From Chersky-840 sp050011815 (lineage in GTDB: Bacteria; Actinomycetota; Acidimicrobiia; Acidimicrobiales; UBA8190): a DNA stretch of 64,000 nucleotides. This document shows, in pieces, positions 41,489 through 49,584 of the stretch. Within the stretch, counting starts at the first letter, position 1. Each line of letters starts with the position of its first letter. The position numbers were made by a program, and so were the translations under genes. The stretch covers positions 1 through 64,000 of the forward strand of contig JBEKIJ010000002.1 of assembly GCA_050011815.1 (NCBI GenBank), given 5' to 3'. The notes below the pieces were generated by a model, which ran no database searches, was not told the DNA's origin, and saw only the letters and a program-made list of their open reading frames with translations.

Positions 41489-42742
41489 ATGCGCTGGAGC
41501 ATTGAGGACACTCCGCAGCAGCAGGAGTTCCGCGCCGGGTTTCGCGCTTGGCTGCACGACAGCCTGCCGGCGGGCTGGATGGAAGCGGCCGACACCGGCG
41601 ACGACAGCAAGCTCGAGAAGCTGAAGGCGGACGCAGGGTTCAACCCCTTCACGTGGCAGGGGATCATCGGTCGCAGCCCCTATGCAGCTCCCCTGTGGCC
41701 CGAGGAATTCGGCGGGCTCTCGGGTGAGGTGTGGATGCAGAGCGTCATCCGGTCCGAGCTGGTTCACTACCGGCTCCCGACCATCTCGATCAATCTTCTC
41801 GGGGTGGGCCTGGCCGGCCCCACGCTCATCGCCCACGGGACCCAGGAACAGAAGGCGCGCTATCTCCGCAAGATCCTCTCCGCCGAGGAGATCTGGTGCC
41901 AGCTCTTCAGCGAGCCCGGCTCGGGCTCTGACCTGGCGTCGCTGTCGACCCGGGCCGTGCGCGACGGAGACGAGTGGGTCGTCAACGGGCAGAAGGTCTG
42001 GACCACGATCGCCCAGTTCGCCAAGTTCGGGATGCTGCTCGCCCGGACGAACCCCGACGTTCCCAAGCACGAGGGCCTGAGCTACTTCATCTTGGACATG
42101 AAGTCCCCCGGGGTGGAGGTCCGTCCGCTCAAGCAGATGACGGGCTCGTCGGAGTTCAACGAGGTGTTCCTCTCCGATGTGCGCATCCCCGATGCCAACC
42201 GCGTCGGAGACGTGGGGGACGGCTGGCGGTGTGCCCGCACGACGCTCATGAACGAGCGGGTGGCGTTGGCGGGCATCTCGCTCGACCCGGTGTCGTTCTC
42301 CGGAGGGGTACGGCGAGACCCGTGGCAGTCGTACCTCGAGGGGATCCCCGATCGCACCGATCCCCGCGTCCGTCAGCGATTGGCCCAGTTCTACATCGAG
42401 TCCGAGGTGAAGGAGATCACCGCGTTCCGGGCCAACTCGGCACGCCTGCGGGGCCAGCAGCCCGGGCCCGAAGGATCGGTCAACAAGGTCTTCAATGCCG
42501 AGTACAACCAGAGACGGTCGAACTTCGCCGTCGACGCCAACGGCATCGCGGCCACGGCATGGCTACCCGGTGACACGCGCGCCGAGTCACGGGCCACGAC
42601 GTTCTTGCGGGCCAGGGCGAACACCATCGAAGGCGGGACCTCGGAGATCCTGCGCAACCAGATGGCGGAGCGAATTCTGGGGCTTCCTCGTGACGTCGAG
42701 GTCGACAAGAACGTCGCCTGGGCCGACGTAAAGCACAGTTGA
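41489..42742 (+). CDS. Acyl-CoA dehydrogenase
   Basis: 417 residues. FAD/substrate blocks are WCQLFSEPGSGSDLASLSTR and WVVNGQKVWTTIAQFAKFG, and the C-terminal ANTIEGGTSEILRNQMAERILGLP has the Glu position of the catalytic base. It is the paralogue of the dehydrogenase at 21839-23044. It is first of an operon with a thioesterase (TTGA overlap), a thiolase-like protein and an enoyl-CoA hydratase, so a complete beta-oxidation-like set is encoded. Confidence 0.9.
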   Translation: MRWSIEDTPQQQEFRAGFRAWLHDSLPAGWMEAADTGDDSKLEKLKADAGFNPFTWQGIIGRSPYAAPLWPEEFGGLSGEVWMQSVIRSELVHYRLPTISINLLGVGLAGPTLIAHGTQEQKARYLRKILSAEEIWCQLFSEPGSGSDLASLSTRAVRDGDEWVVNGQKVWTTIAQFAKFGMLLARTNPDVPKHEGLSYFILDMKSPGVEVRPLKQMTGSSEFNEVFLSDVRIPDANRVGDVGDGWRCARTTLMNERVALAGISLDPVSFSGGVRRDPWQSYLEGIPDRTDPRVRQRLAQFYIESEVKEITAFRANSARLRGQQPGPEGSVNKVFNAEYNQRRSNFAVDANGIAATAWLPGDTRAESRATTFLRARANTIEGGTSEILRNQMAERILGLPRDVEVDKNVAWADVKHS

Positions 42743-43422
42743 CCACCGTCGACGACACACCGGACGAGTCGGTCGACCAACCAGGACCTACCCCGGGTCG
42801 GGTGGCCGCCTCGGCGGCACGCCTGGACACGGCGGACGTCCTGCGGCGCCTGGGTCATGCCATCGTCGCCCACGAGGCCGGCGACGAGGTGCTCAACCAC
42901 GTCAGAGCCGAGGCCGAGCAACTGCTGGCCGCGGTGGAGGCGACTCCGGACCGGATCCGCACCCCGCTCGACATGGTGCACGCCGTGTTCGTGGTCCCTC
43001 CTCCCGACGGGCGCGGTCGGACGAACTTCCCCGACGACATCGTCACCGGGAAGGCGAACCCGTTGGGCATGGCGGCGGACATCACGCGTGAGGGGGAGGT
43101 GGCCGTGCTGCGCACGACGCTCGGTCCCGCCTTCGAGGGCGCACCGGGCCGCGCCCACGGGGGGACGGTGGCCGCACTCATGGACGAGGTCATGGGATTC
43201 GTGCTCTCGATCCACGCCACCCCGGCCTACACCGGACGCCTGACCATCACCTACCGGGCCCCGACACCGCTCGGCGTGGAGATCGAGATGCGGGCCAAGT
43301 TGCATTCGCGCCACGGTCGCAAGCTCCGGATCGAAGCCGACGCGCATCACGGCCCACTCCTCCTCGCTCAGGGCGAGGGCCTCTTCATCACGGTCAACCC
43401 CGAGGACTTCGCGGCCGGCTGA
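42739..43422 (+). CDS. PaaI-type hotdog thioesterase
   Basis: 227 residues. The hotdog core is in the C-terminal half: LGPAFEGAPGRAHGGTVAALMDEVMGFVL (the HGG.....DE helix of PaaI-like thioesterases), then GRLTITYRAPTPLGVEIEMRAKL. The N-terminal 90 residues are a helical extension of unknown role. The enzyme would hydrolyse an acyl- or aryl-CoA thioester. The first start is TTG at 42739, overlapping the dehydrogenase stop (TTGA), in line with other overlaps in this window. A GTG at 42801 is an alternative. Confidence 0.75.
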   Translation: MTTVDDTPDESVDQPGPTPGRVAASAARLDTADVLRRLGHAIVAHEAGDEVLNHVRAEAEQLLAAVEATPDRIRTPLDMVHAVFVVPPPDGRGRTNFPDDIVTGKANPLGMAADITREGEVAVLRTTLGPAFEGAPGRAHGGTVAALMDEVMGFVLSIHATPAYTGRLTITYRAPTPLGVEIEMRAKLHSRHGRKLRIEADAHHGPLLLAQGEGLFITVNPEDFAAG

Positions 43423-43443
43423 GCCGCGCCGACGCCACGGCCC

Positions 43444-44952
43444 GTGCCGCTCGACGAGTCCCGCATCCCGGTGGTGATCAGCACCGGCCAGTCCATCGAG
43501 CGTGCCAGCACCGTCTCCGCCCTCGAGCTGGCGGAGCGGGCCGCCGAGCAGTGTCTGGCCGCGGTCCCCGGGATCCGGTCCCGGGTGCAGCAGGTTTCCG
43601 TCGTCAACATCATGTCGAAGGCGTCTGATTCGCCCGCCACCTTCCTCGCCCGGCGGTTGGGACTGGCCCCGGCTCGCACCGAGGTCACCACCATCGGCGG
43701 CAACTCCCCGCAGTGGCTGATCAGCCGGGCTGCCGACGCCATCGCCGCGGGGGACCTGAGCGCGGCGCTCGTCGTCGGTGCGGAAGCCCAGCACTCCGCC
43801 AAGGCGCAGGCGCTGCAGGCCCCGTCACCGCGCCGCGGCGCAGACCCTCACCCCACCGACGACACCGTCGAGCCCGTCGAGGCTCTGGCTCCCGACCCGG
43901 TCGTCGGCGACGATCGCATCGGGGTGGGGGCGGCCGAGTTGGCCGTCGGCCTCGTGACGCCTGTCCACGTCTACGCCCTCTTCGAGAGCGTCATCGCCGC
44001 GCGCGCCGGACGCACCCCGGCGCAGCAGCGCGCCGCGTTGGGCCCGCTCATGTCCCGGTTCACCGAGGTAGCCGCCACCCACCCCGTCGCCTGGTTCGGG
44101 GACCGTCGCTCCGCCGCCGAGTTGGCCACCGTGACCCCTGACAACCGTCTCGTGGCCGAGCCCTATCCCAAGCGCATGTGCGCGTTCCTGCACGTGAACC
44201 AGGGCGCGGCGGTACTGGTGACATCACTGGCCGCAGCACGTGCCGCCGGTGTCGCCGACGGGGCGGTGTTCTGCTGGTCCGGTGCCGACGCCACCGACGT
44301 GTGGTTCCCCTCGGCGCGCCCCGACCTCGGTTCGTCGGCCGGTCTCCGGGCCGCGGCCTCGGCCGCGACCGCCGCCGCCGACCTCGGCATCGACGACATC
44401 GGTGTCTTTGACCTGTACTCCTGCTTCCCCTGCGCCGTCGAGATGGCGATCGAGGCCCTCGGTGTGGCGCCCGACGACGCCCGGGGCCTCACGGTCACCG
44501 GTGGCCTTCCCTACTTCGGCGGTCCGGGCAACAACTACTCACTGCACGCCGTGGCCACGATGGTCGATCACCTCCGCCGCCACGGCGGCACCGGGCTCGT
44601 GAGCGCCATGGGGTGGTACGCCACCAAGCACGCCGTGGGTGTCTACGGCACCGACCCCCCGAGCCGGGGATGGCGACGGGGCGAGACCGGCGATGCCCAG
44701 CGGCAGATCGACGCCTCGGCGATCACGGTGGCGACCGAGGCCCAGGGCCCCGCGGTGGTCGTGGCGGCGACCGTGGCGTGCGGGCCCGACGGGTCGGTGT
44801 CGGCGGCGCCGGTGATCGCCCGCCTCCCCGACGGGAGCCAGATCGCGGCGGCGGCCGAGCCGGCGCAGCTCGCCGCCCTGGCGGGGCGGGACCTCGTCGG
44901 CCACCGCATCGAGGTGTCGGGCTCGCCGCCGCGCTATCGCCTGGCCGATTGA
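43444..44952 (+). CDS. Thiolase-like protein type 1, no catalytic Cys
   Basis: 502 residues of the thiolase fold plus a C-terminal extra domain. The active-site segment, normally a Cys-containing loop, reads EVTTIGGNSPQWLISRAA, with no Cys. Later blocks are DDIGVFDLYSCFPCAVEMAIEAL and GGLPYFGGPGNNYSLHAV (the conserved GGLPYFGGPGNNY of the type-1 thiolase-like group). The C-terminal part (about 400-500) is the added beta domain of that group. Lacking Cys it should not do thiolysis; binding or transfer of acyl-CoA is inferred. GTG start at 43444. Confidence 0.78.
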   Translation: MPLDESRIPVVISTGQSIERASTVSALELAERAAEQCLAAVPGIRSRVQQVSVVNIMSKASDSPATFLARRLGLAPARTEVTTIGGNSPQWLISRAADAIAAGDLSAALVVGAEAQHSAKAQALQAPSPRRGADPHPTDDTVEPVEALAPDPVVGDDRIGVGAAELAVGLVTPVHVYALFESVIAARAGRTPAQQRAALGPLMSRFTEVAATHPVAWFGDRRSAAELATVTPDNRLVAEPYPKRMCAFLHVNQGAAVLVTSLAAARAAGVADGAVFCWSGADATDVWFPSARPDLGSSAGLRAAASAATAAADLGIDDIGVFDLYSCFPCAVEMAIEALGVAPDDARGLTVTGGLPYFGGPGNNYSLHAVATMVDHLRRHGGTGLVSAMGWYATKHAVGVYGTDPPSRGWRRGETGDAQRQIDASAITVATEAQGPAVVVAATVACGPDGSVSAAPVIARLPDGSQIAAAAEPAQLAALAGRDLVGHRIEVSGSPPRYRLAD

Positions 44953-45001
44953 TCGGCGTCGGGTGGCGGCGCCAAGCCCGCCCGGTCAGACTCGGGCTGG
45001 C

Positions 45002-45025
45002 CCAGGAGAAGGACCAGGAGAAGGA
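45002..45025 (+). repeat. Duplicated 12-bp ribosome-binding region
   Basis: CCAGGAGAAGGA occurs twice in tandem (45002-45013, 45014-45025), giving several Shine-Dalgarno-like sequences before the ATG at 45032. Confidence 0.8.
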
Positions 45026-45031
45026 GCACCG

Positions 45032-45802
45032 ATGGCAGCAGTCGAACGCGAACGCCGAGGAGGCGTCGAGATCCTCACCATCAACCGACCCGAGGCGCGC
45101 AACGCCATCAACGGCGACGTCAGTGTGGCCATGGCAACGGCGCTCGACGAGCTCGAGTCCGACGACAGCTGCACGGTCGTGGTCGTCACCGGTGCCGGTG
45201 ACAAGGCCTTCTCGGCGGGAATGGACCTCAAGGCCTTCGCCTCGGGTGAGGGGGGCGCCATCATGGGCGGCTCGGGAGGGTTCGCCGGCATCACCCAGCG
45301 ACAGTTCCCCAAGCCGATCATCGCGGCGGTCAACGGCGCCGCGCTCGCAGGCGGTTGCGAGATCATGCTGGCCTGTGACCTCGTGGTCGCCGCCGACCAC
45401 GCCGTGTTCGGGATCCCCGAGGCCAAGCGTGGGCTCGTGGCCGGTGCCGGTGGCCTCATCCGCCTCCCCAAGCGGCTCCCCATCGCCATCGCCCTGGAGC
45501 TGGCCCTCACCGGAGAATCGATCGACGCCTCGAGGGCGCTGGCCCTGGGTCTCATCAACCGCGTCGTCCCCGCCGCCCAGCTCATGGAGGAGGCCCTGGC
45601 CCTGGCCGGCACCATCGCCGACAACGCACCTCTGGCGGTGCGGTGGTCGAAGTACGTCATGGCGCGTGCCGCCGGGGTGTCGGAGGAAGAGGGCTGGAAG
45701 CTCAACGCCGAAGCCGTCGGGGCGGTGTTCTCGTCGGCGGACGCCATGGAGGGGCCCGTCGCCTTCGCCGAGAAGCGCAAGCCGAACTGGCAGGGCAAGT
45801 AG
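45032..45802 (+). CDS. Enoyl-CoA hydratase/isomerase
   Basis: 256 residues, crotonase fold. NRPEARNAINGDVS, GDKAFSAGMDLKAFASGEG and AAVNGAALAGGCEIMLACDLVVAAD supply the CoA-binding oxyanion hole. GIPEAKRGLVAGAGGLIRLPK carries the usual PExxxGxxP-like active-site Glu and the Gly-rich turn. Probable role is hydration of the enoyl-CoA made by the dehydrogenase of the same operon. The ATG at 45032 is used because GAAGGAG lies five bases upstream, within a tandem repeat. Fourth gene of the operon. Confidence 0.88.
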   Translation: MAAVERERRGGVEILTINRPEARNAINGDVSVAMATALDELESDDSCTVVVVTGAGDKAFSAGMDLKAFASGEGGAIMGGSGGFAGITQRQFPKPIIAAVNGAALAGGCEIMLACDLVVAADHAVFGIPEAKRGLVAGAGGLIRLPKRLPIAIALELALTGESIDASRALALGLINRVVPAAQLMEEALALAGTIADNAPLAVRWSKYVMARAAGVSEEEGWKLNAEAVGAVFSSADAMEGPVAFAEKRKPNWQGK

Positions 45803-45840
45803 CAAGCCCGGTCCCCGCGAACCCCACCGGGAGGAGACTC

Positions 45841-46251
45841 GTGGACGGCGGACTGTCCTCGGCGCTCGACGGCATCCGCCTGTCCATCCACGTGCTGGCC
45901 GCCACCATCTGGGTCGGGGGGCAGTTCACCATGGCGGGGTTGGTCCCCACGGCGCGCCGCCTGGGTGAAGGGACCCCCAAAGCCCTGGCGCGCGCCTTCG
46001 GTCGGATGCAGTGGCCCACCTACGCCGTGCTCGTGATCACCGGGCTCTGGAACGTCTCGGCCGTGCACGCCGGCCAGCCCCGTTCCTGGGTCATCGTGCT
46101 GGTGGTCAAGATCGTGGTCGTGGCGCTGGCCGGACTGTCGGCCTATCTCCACACCCGGTCCTCCACGGCGCGCGGCCTCGCCATCTGGGGAGCCCTTGCC
46201 TCCCTGTCGTCAGTCGCCGCCCTGGTCATGGGGGTGTTCCTCGCCGGATGA
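45841..46251 (+). CDS. CopD-like integral membrane protein
   Basis: 136 residues with four membrane helices: LSIHVLAATIWVGGQFTMAG, MQWPTYAVLVITGLWNVSAV, SWVIVLVVKIVVVALAGLSAYL and ALASLSSVAALVMGVFL. The HVLAATIWVGGQ opening is the pattern of small CopD/YcnJ-type and related haem- or copper-linked membrane proteins. The His and Trp near the outer face are likely ligands. Function unassigned. GTG 45841 has GGGAGGAG upstream. It may be the last gene of the acyl-CoA operon by distance (38 bases). Confidence 0.65.
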   Translation: MDGGLSSALDGIRLSIHVLAATIWVGGQFTMAGLVPTARRLGEGTPKALARAFGRMQWPTYAVLVITGLWNVSAVHAGQPRSWVIVLVVKIVVVALAGLSAYLHTRSSTARGLAIWGALASLSSVAALVMGVFLAG

Positions 46252-46309
46252 GGACTTCCCTCACGAGAACCGGGCCCGGTGCCGCTGTCCTGGCGGAGTA
46301 CCCAGGGTC

Positions 46310-46315
46310 TAATCT
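46310..46315 (+). promoter_or_regulatory. Candidate -10 box (TAATCT)
   Basis: TAATCT lies about 45 bases before the chosen tatA start. It leaves room for a short leader; no clear -35 was identified. Confidence 0.3.
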
Positions 46316-46360
46316 TGGGAGTGACGACTCCGCTCGGTGAGTGGCGGTCCCAGAAACGAG

Positions 46361-46606
46361 ATGCCCATGGTCGGAGTACTCGAGAGCGAATGGGGGATCA
46401 TCATCATCCTGGTGGTGGTGGTGCTCGTCTTCGGAAGTAGCCAGCTCCCCAAGCTGGCCAGGTCATTGGGCTCCGCCCAGTCGGAATTCAAGAAAGGCCT
46501 CGCCGAGGGCAAGAAGGGCGACGGCTCCGATGACGCCGCAGACAAGGCGGCCCCCGGTGAGACCGCCGCCAAGGACAGCGACAAGCCGTCCGCGGCTTCG
46601 GGGTAG
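46361..46606 (+). CDS. tatA: Sec-independent translocase protein TatA
   Basis: 81 residues. One N-terminal membrane helix (GIIIILVVVVLVFGSSQLPKL) followed by an amphipathic helix (ARSLGSAQSEFKKGLAEG) and a charged, Ala-rich tail gives the TatA/E architecture; the FGSSQLPKLARSLGSA hinge is diagnostic. It forms the pore part of the twin-arginine translocase for folded proteins. tatC is not in this window. The ATG at 46361 matches the usual short N-terminus, although earlier GTG codons exist. Its TAG stop (46604) is followed in the same frame by the next membrane gene. Confidence 0.88.
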   Translation: MPMVGVLESEWGIIIILVVVVLVFGSSQLPKLARSLGSAQSEFKKGLAEGKKGDGSDDAADKAAPGETAAKDSDKPSAASG

Positions 46607-46708
46607 CGCTCCATCACCGCCGGTCCCACCGGCCCTGACCCGGGCGGCGGACGACTGCCTCGGCCGCGGCCCATCCCGTTCGTCGCGCACCAGCTGCTCG
46701 AGTACCTC

Positions 46709-47266
46709 GTGGCCGGCGCTCTGGCCGGCCTGTCCATCCACATCGGCCACAGCGGCCTGCTCCTGATCGCGGCCGGGGCCTTCGCCCTGCTGGCTGTCAC
46801 GGCGCGAGGGCCGCTCGGTCTGGCCCGGGTGTGCGGGCCCCGGCTCCACGCCACCCTCGACATCGTGGTGGCCCTGGCCGTCGCCGCCGCGCCGATTGTG
46901 CGGGCCCTGCGACCCGACATCACCGGCATCGCCGCGGTGGAGGTGGCCGCGCTGGCGTGGGTGCGTCTGTCGACCCTCACTCGCTACACGCGGGCCAAGG
47001 CCGTGGCCGGCACCCCCACCGGGGTCACGGGTCCCGGCCCTGGTTCGGGAACGGTGGCACCGACACCGGAGTCCCCCCGTGACTCGCCGGCCCCGCCCCC
47101 ACCGGGGGCGTTGGTCCTGCGAGGCCTGGGCATGCTGGCGGGACGTTCGGCGCGCCGTCTGCCCGAGGCGCAGGAAAAGGCCCAGGAGAAGCTGCGCGGC
47201 GGTGCCCGCCAAGCGGGACGACATGCCGGTCGGGTGCAGCGGACATGGCGCAAGCCGCCGACCTGA
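46709..47266 (+). CDS. Membrane protein with amphipathic C-terminus
   Basis: 185 residues from GTG 46709. Two to three membrane segments (LSIHIGHSGLLLIAAGAFALLAV, LHATLDIVVALAVAAAPIV) precede a Pro-rich linker and a basic helical tail (ARRLPEAQEKAQEKL...RQAGRHAGRVQRTW). The frame reads openly back to TatA's stop codon, and the upstream stretch IPFVAHQLLEYLVAG looks like the natural start of the first helix, yet there is no ATG/GTG/TTG there; a CTG at 46655 is possible. No family is recognised with certainty. Confidence 0.55.
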   Translation: MAGALAGLSIHIGHSGLLLIAAGAFALLAVTARGPLGLARVCGPRLHATLDIVVALAVAAAPIVRALRPDITGIAAVEVAALAWVRLSTLTRYTRAKAVAGTPTGVTGPGPGSGTVAPTPESPRDSPAPPPPGALVLRGLGMLAGRSARRLPEAQEKAQEKLRGGARQAGRHAGRVQRTWRKPPT

Positions 47267-47318
47267 GCCCGGCCGACGGGCCCGTCCCGTGACCTCGGGC
47301 GGCGCCCGGCCAGAACCC

Positions 47319-47324
47319 TAGGCT
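47319..47324 (+). promoter_or_regulatory. Candidate -10 box (TAGGCT)
   Basis: TAGGCT is about 38 bases before the MBL hydrolase start, with a GAGGCGAGG ribosome-binding region between. Confidence 0.3.
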
Positions 47325-47362
47325 CTGGCGCTCAGCGCGACTCCCGAGGCGAGGTGCGATCG

Positions 47363-48658
47363 ATGGTGCAAGACGTTCTCGAATTGGCCGACAAGCTGTG
47401 GCGCGGCGACATCGACACCGCGGAGCTCCACCCCGTGAGCGGATTCACCGGCGGGCTGGTGGAGGTCGTGCCCGGAGCCGCCTTCGTCCCCAGCTTCGCC
47501 AACGTCTCCGCGCTCACCACCGACGACGGACTCGTCCTGGTCGACACGGGCTCGAGCTTCGTGGCCGAAGCCGTCCACGAGGCGTTGCGGGGGTGGTCGG
47601 CGCAGCGGCTCAACACGGCGATCTACTCCCACGGCCACATCGACCACGTCTTCGGGGTGGGCGTGTGGGAGCAGGAGTCGTCGACCGAGGGGTGGCCGGC
47701 TCCGGTGGTCGTGGCCCACGACGCCGTGCCGGCCCGCTTCGACCGCTACATCGTGACCGCCGGTTACAACGAGGTCATCAACCAGAGGCAGTTCGGCGTG
47801 CCCGGGTTGCGGTGGCCGACCGAGTACCGCTATCCCGACCGCACCTACGCCCAGCACCTCGAGCTCGACGTGGGCGGCGTGGCCTTGGAGCTGCACCACG
47901 CCCGGGGCGAGACCGACGACCACACCTGGACCTGGGTCCCGAGCTCCCGGGTGCTGTGCTGCGGTGACCTCTTCATCTGGGCCTCCCCCAACGCCGGTAA
48001 CCCCCAAAAGGTCCAGCGCTACCCCCGCGAGTGGGCCGTCGCCCTGCGGGAGATGGTGGCGCTCGAGCCCGAGGTCCTGCTCCCCGGCCATGGCTTCCCC
48101 GTCGTCGGGGCGGCCCGCGTCGCCCAGGCGCTGACCGACACCGCCGATCTCCTCGACTCCCTCGTCGACCAGACCATCGAGCTCATGAACGCCGGGGCCC
48201 GGCTCGACGAGGTGCTGCACACCGTGGCCGCCCCCGCCCACCTCCTCGATCGTCCCTACCTGAGACCCGTCTACGACGAGCCGGAGTTCGTGGTGCGCAA
48301 CGTGTGGCGCCTCTACGGCGGATGGTGGGACGGAAACCCGTCGTCGCTCAAGCCCGCGCCCGAGGCCGCCCTGGCCGGCGAGCTGGCGGCCCTGGCGGGC
48401 GGGGCCGGTGTCCTGGCCGACCGGGCCCTGACCCTGGCCGGGTCGCCGCCCGAGGGCACCGATCCGGCGCTGGCGATGAGGCTGGCCGGTCACCTGGCGG
48501 AGCTGGCGGCGCTGGCGGCTCCGGGCGACCCGGCGGTCCACAGGGTGCGGGCCGAGGTGTTCACCCGGCTCTCGGAGAGGGCCACCTCGACCATGGCCAA
48601 AGGGGTGTTCACCTGGACCGCCCGGGACTCCGAGGGACGGGCCTCGGGTCCCGGTTGA
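47363..48658 (+). CDS. MBL-fold hydrolase with alkyl-sulfatase-type dimerisation domain
   Basis: 431 residues. The zinc motif is IYSHGHIDHVFGVG (HxHxDH), with LHHARGETDDHTWTW, VLCCGDLFIW and LLPGHGFPVVG giving the remaining metal ligands. The C-terminal ARLDEVLHTVAAPAHL then LRPVYDEPEFVVRNVWRLYGGWWDGNPSSLKPAP is the conserved dimerisation domain of alkyl sulfatases (SdsA1-like), which cut alkyl sulfate esters. No signal peptide and no SCP-like tail are evident, so an intracellular or non-sulfatase role is possible. ATG 47363 is preferred to the GTG nine bases before. Confidence 0.8.
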   Translation: MVQDVLELADKLWRGDIDTAELHPVSGFTGGLVEVVPGAAFVPSFANVSALTTDDGLVLVDTGSSFVAEAVHEALRGWSAQRLNTAIYSHGHIDHVFGVGVWEQESSTEGWPAPVVVAHDAVPARFDRYIVTAGYNEVINQRQFGVPGLRWPTEYRYPDRTYAQHLELDVGGVALELHHARGETDDHTWTWVPSSRVLCCGDLFIWASPNAGNPQKVQRYPREWAVALREMVALEPEVLLPGHGFPVVGAARVAQALTDTADLLDSLVDQTIELMNAGARLDEVLHTVAAPAHLLDRPYLRPVYDEPEFVVRNVWRLYGGWWDGNPSSLKPAPEAALAGELAALAGGAGVLADRALTLAGSPPEGTDPALAMRLAGHLAELAALAAPGDPAVHRVRAEVFTRLSERATSTMAKGVFTWTARDSEGRASGPG

Positions 48659-48698
48659 GACACCGCGCTCCAACTACTACTCGCGGATCACGGTTGGC

Positions 48699-48704
48699 TA
48701 GTGT
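48699..48704 (+). promoter_or_regulatory. Candidate leaderless -10 box (TAGTGT)
   Basis: TAGTGT ends seven bases before the GTG start of the oxidase subunit II gene at 48712. Confidence 0.45.
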
Positions 48705-48711
48705 CGTCGCC

Positions 48712-49584
48712 GTGAGCCGCCGCGCCGCCGAAACGAGCAGCACGGTCGCGTCCCGGTGGCGTCGTCGGGCCTTCGGGGTCATCGCCGCCACGGTGCTGCC
48801 CGTCGTGCTCGGGGGGTGCCAGCTCCCCACCTTCTACGGCTATCGCGGCGCGACCAAGCAGGGCCATGACGAGTCCCTGCTCTGGATAGGAACGATGATC
48901 GCCTCGATCGTCGTGCTCGTGTTCGTCGGCGCGCTGATCGTCTGGTCCATCGTCCGGTACCGCAAGAAGTCCGACGAGATCCCCCGCCAGTTCCAGTACC
49001 ACATCCCCCTCGAGATCACCTACATCATCATCCCCGTCATCATGGTGCTCATCCTCTTCGGGTTCACGGTGTTCACCGAGAACCAGGTCGACGCCGTCTC
49101 CCCCACGCCCGCGCTGAAGGTCCACGTCACCGCCTTCCAGTGGGGCTGGCGCTACCAGTACCCGGGCAGCGTCGACATCACCGGGGTCACCACCGAGGAC
49201 CCCGACCCCGTCGGGCTCAACGGAGGCCAATGCGCCCCGGCCGTGGACTGCCTGGGGCCGGGATTGGTCGTGCCGGCCGGTCAGACCACCAGAATCACGC
49301 TCGATTCCCAGGACGTCATTCACGGCTTCTACGTGCCGGAGTTCAACTTCAGCCGCTATGCCCAGCCCGGGGTCACCAACGTCTTCGACCTCACCGTCCA
49401 GCATTCGGGCATCTACAGAGCCCAGTGCACCCAGCTGTGCGGGTTGTACCACTCGCTGATGTTCTTCCACGTGGTAGCGCTTCCCCCCGGCCAGTTCCAG
49501 GCCTGGTTGAGCTCCCAGCAGAAGCTGGCCGGCGCGGCCACCACCCTGTCCGCTTCCCACTCCACCACGAAGGCGGCCGCATGA
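48712..49584 (+). CDS. ctaC: Cytochrome c oxidase subunit II
   Basis: 290 residues, aa3-type oxidase. A lipoprotein signal (VLPVVLGGCQ, lipobox LGGC) precedes two membrane helices (SLLWIGTMIASIVVLVFVGA and LEITYIIIPVIMVLILFGF). The outer cupredoxin domain has the aromatic FQWGWRYQYPG electron-entry patch, and CuA ligands in VIHGFYVPEF and CTQLCGLYHSLMFF. An insertion (GLNGGQCAPAVDCLG) adds two Cys not needed for CuA. The subunit accepts electrons from the bc1-bound cytochrome c. The GTG is supported by the -10 box. First of ctaC-ctaD-ctaF. Confidence 0.93.
   Translation: MSRRAAETSSTVASRWRRRAFGVIAATVLPVVLGGCQLPTFYGYRGATKQGHDESLLWIGTMIASIVVLVFVGALIVWSIVRYRKKSDEIPRQFQYHIPLEITYIIIPVIMVLILFGFTVFTENQVDAVSPTPALKVHVTAFQWGWRYQYPGSVDITGVTTEDPDPVGLNGGQCAPAVDCLGPGLVVPAGQTTRITLDSQDVIHGFYVPEFNFSRYAQPGVTNVFDLTVQHSGIYRAQCTQLCGLYHSLMFFHVVALPPGQFQAWLSSQQKLAGAATTLSASHSTTKAAA

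Noticed and set aside
47275..47286. GACGGGCCCGTC palindrome after the membrane protein gene
   Set aside because: A perfect 12-base palindrome, but its GC-only core is easily found by chance in this composition and it does not align with a promoter.
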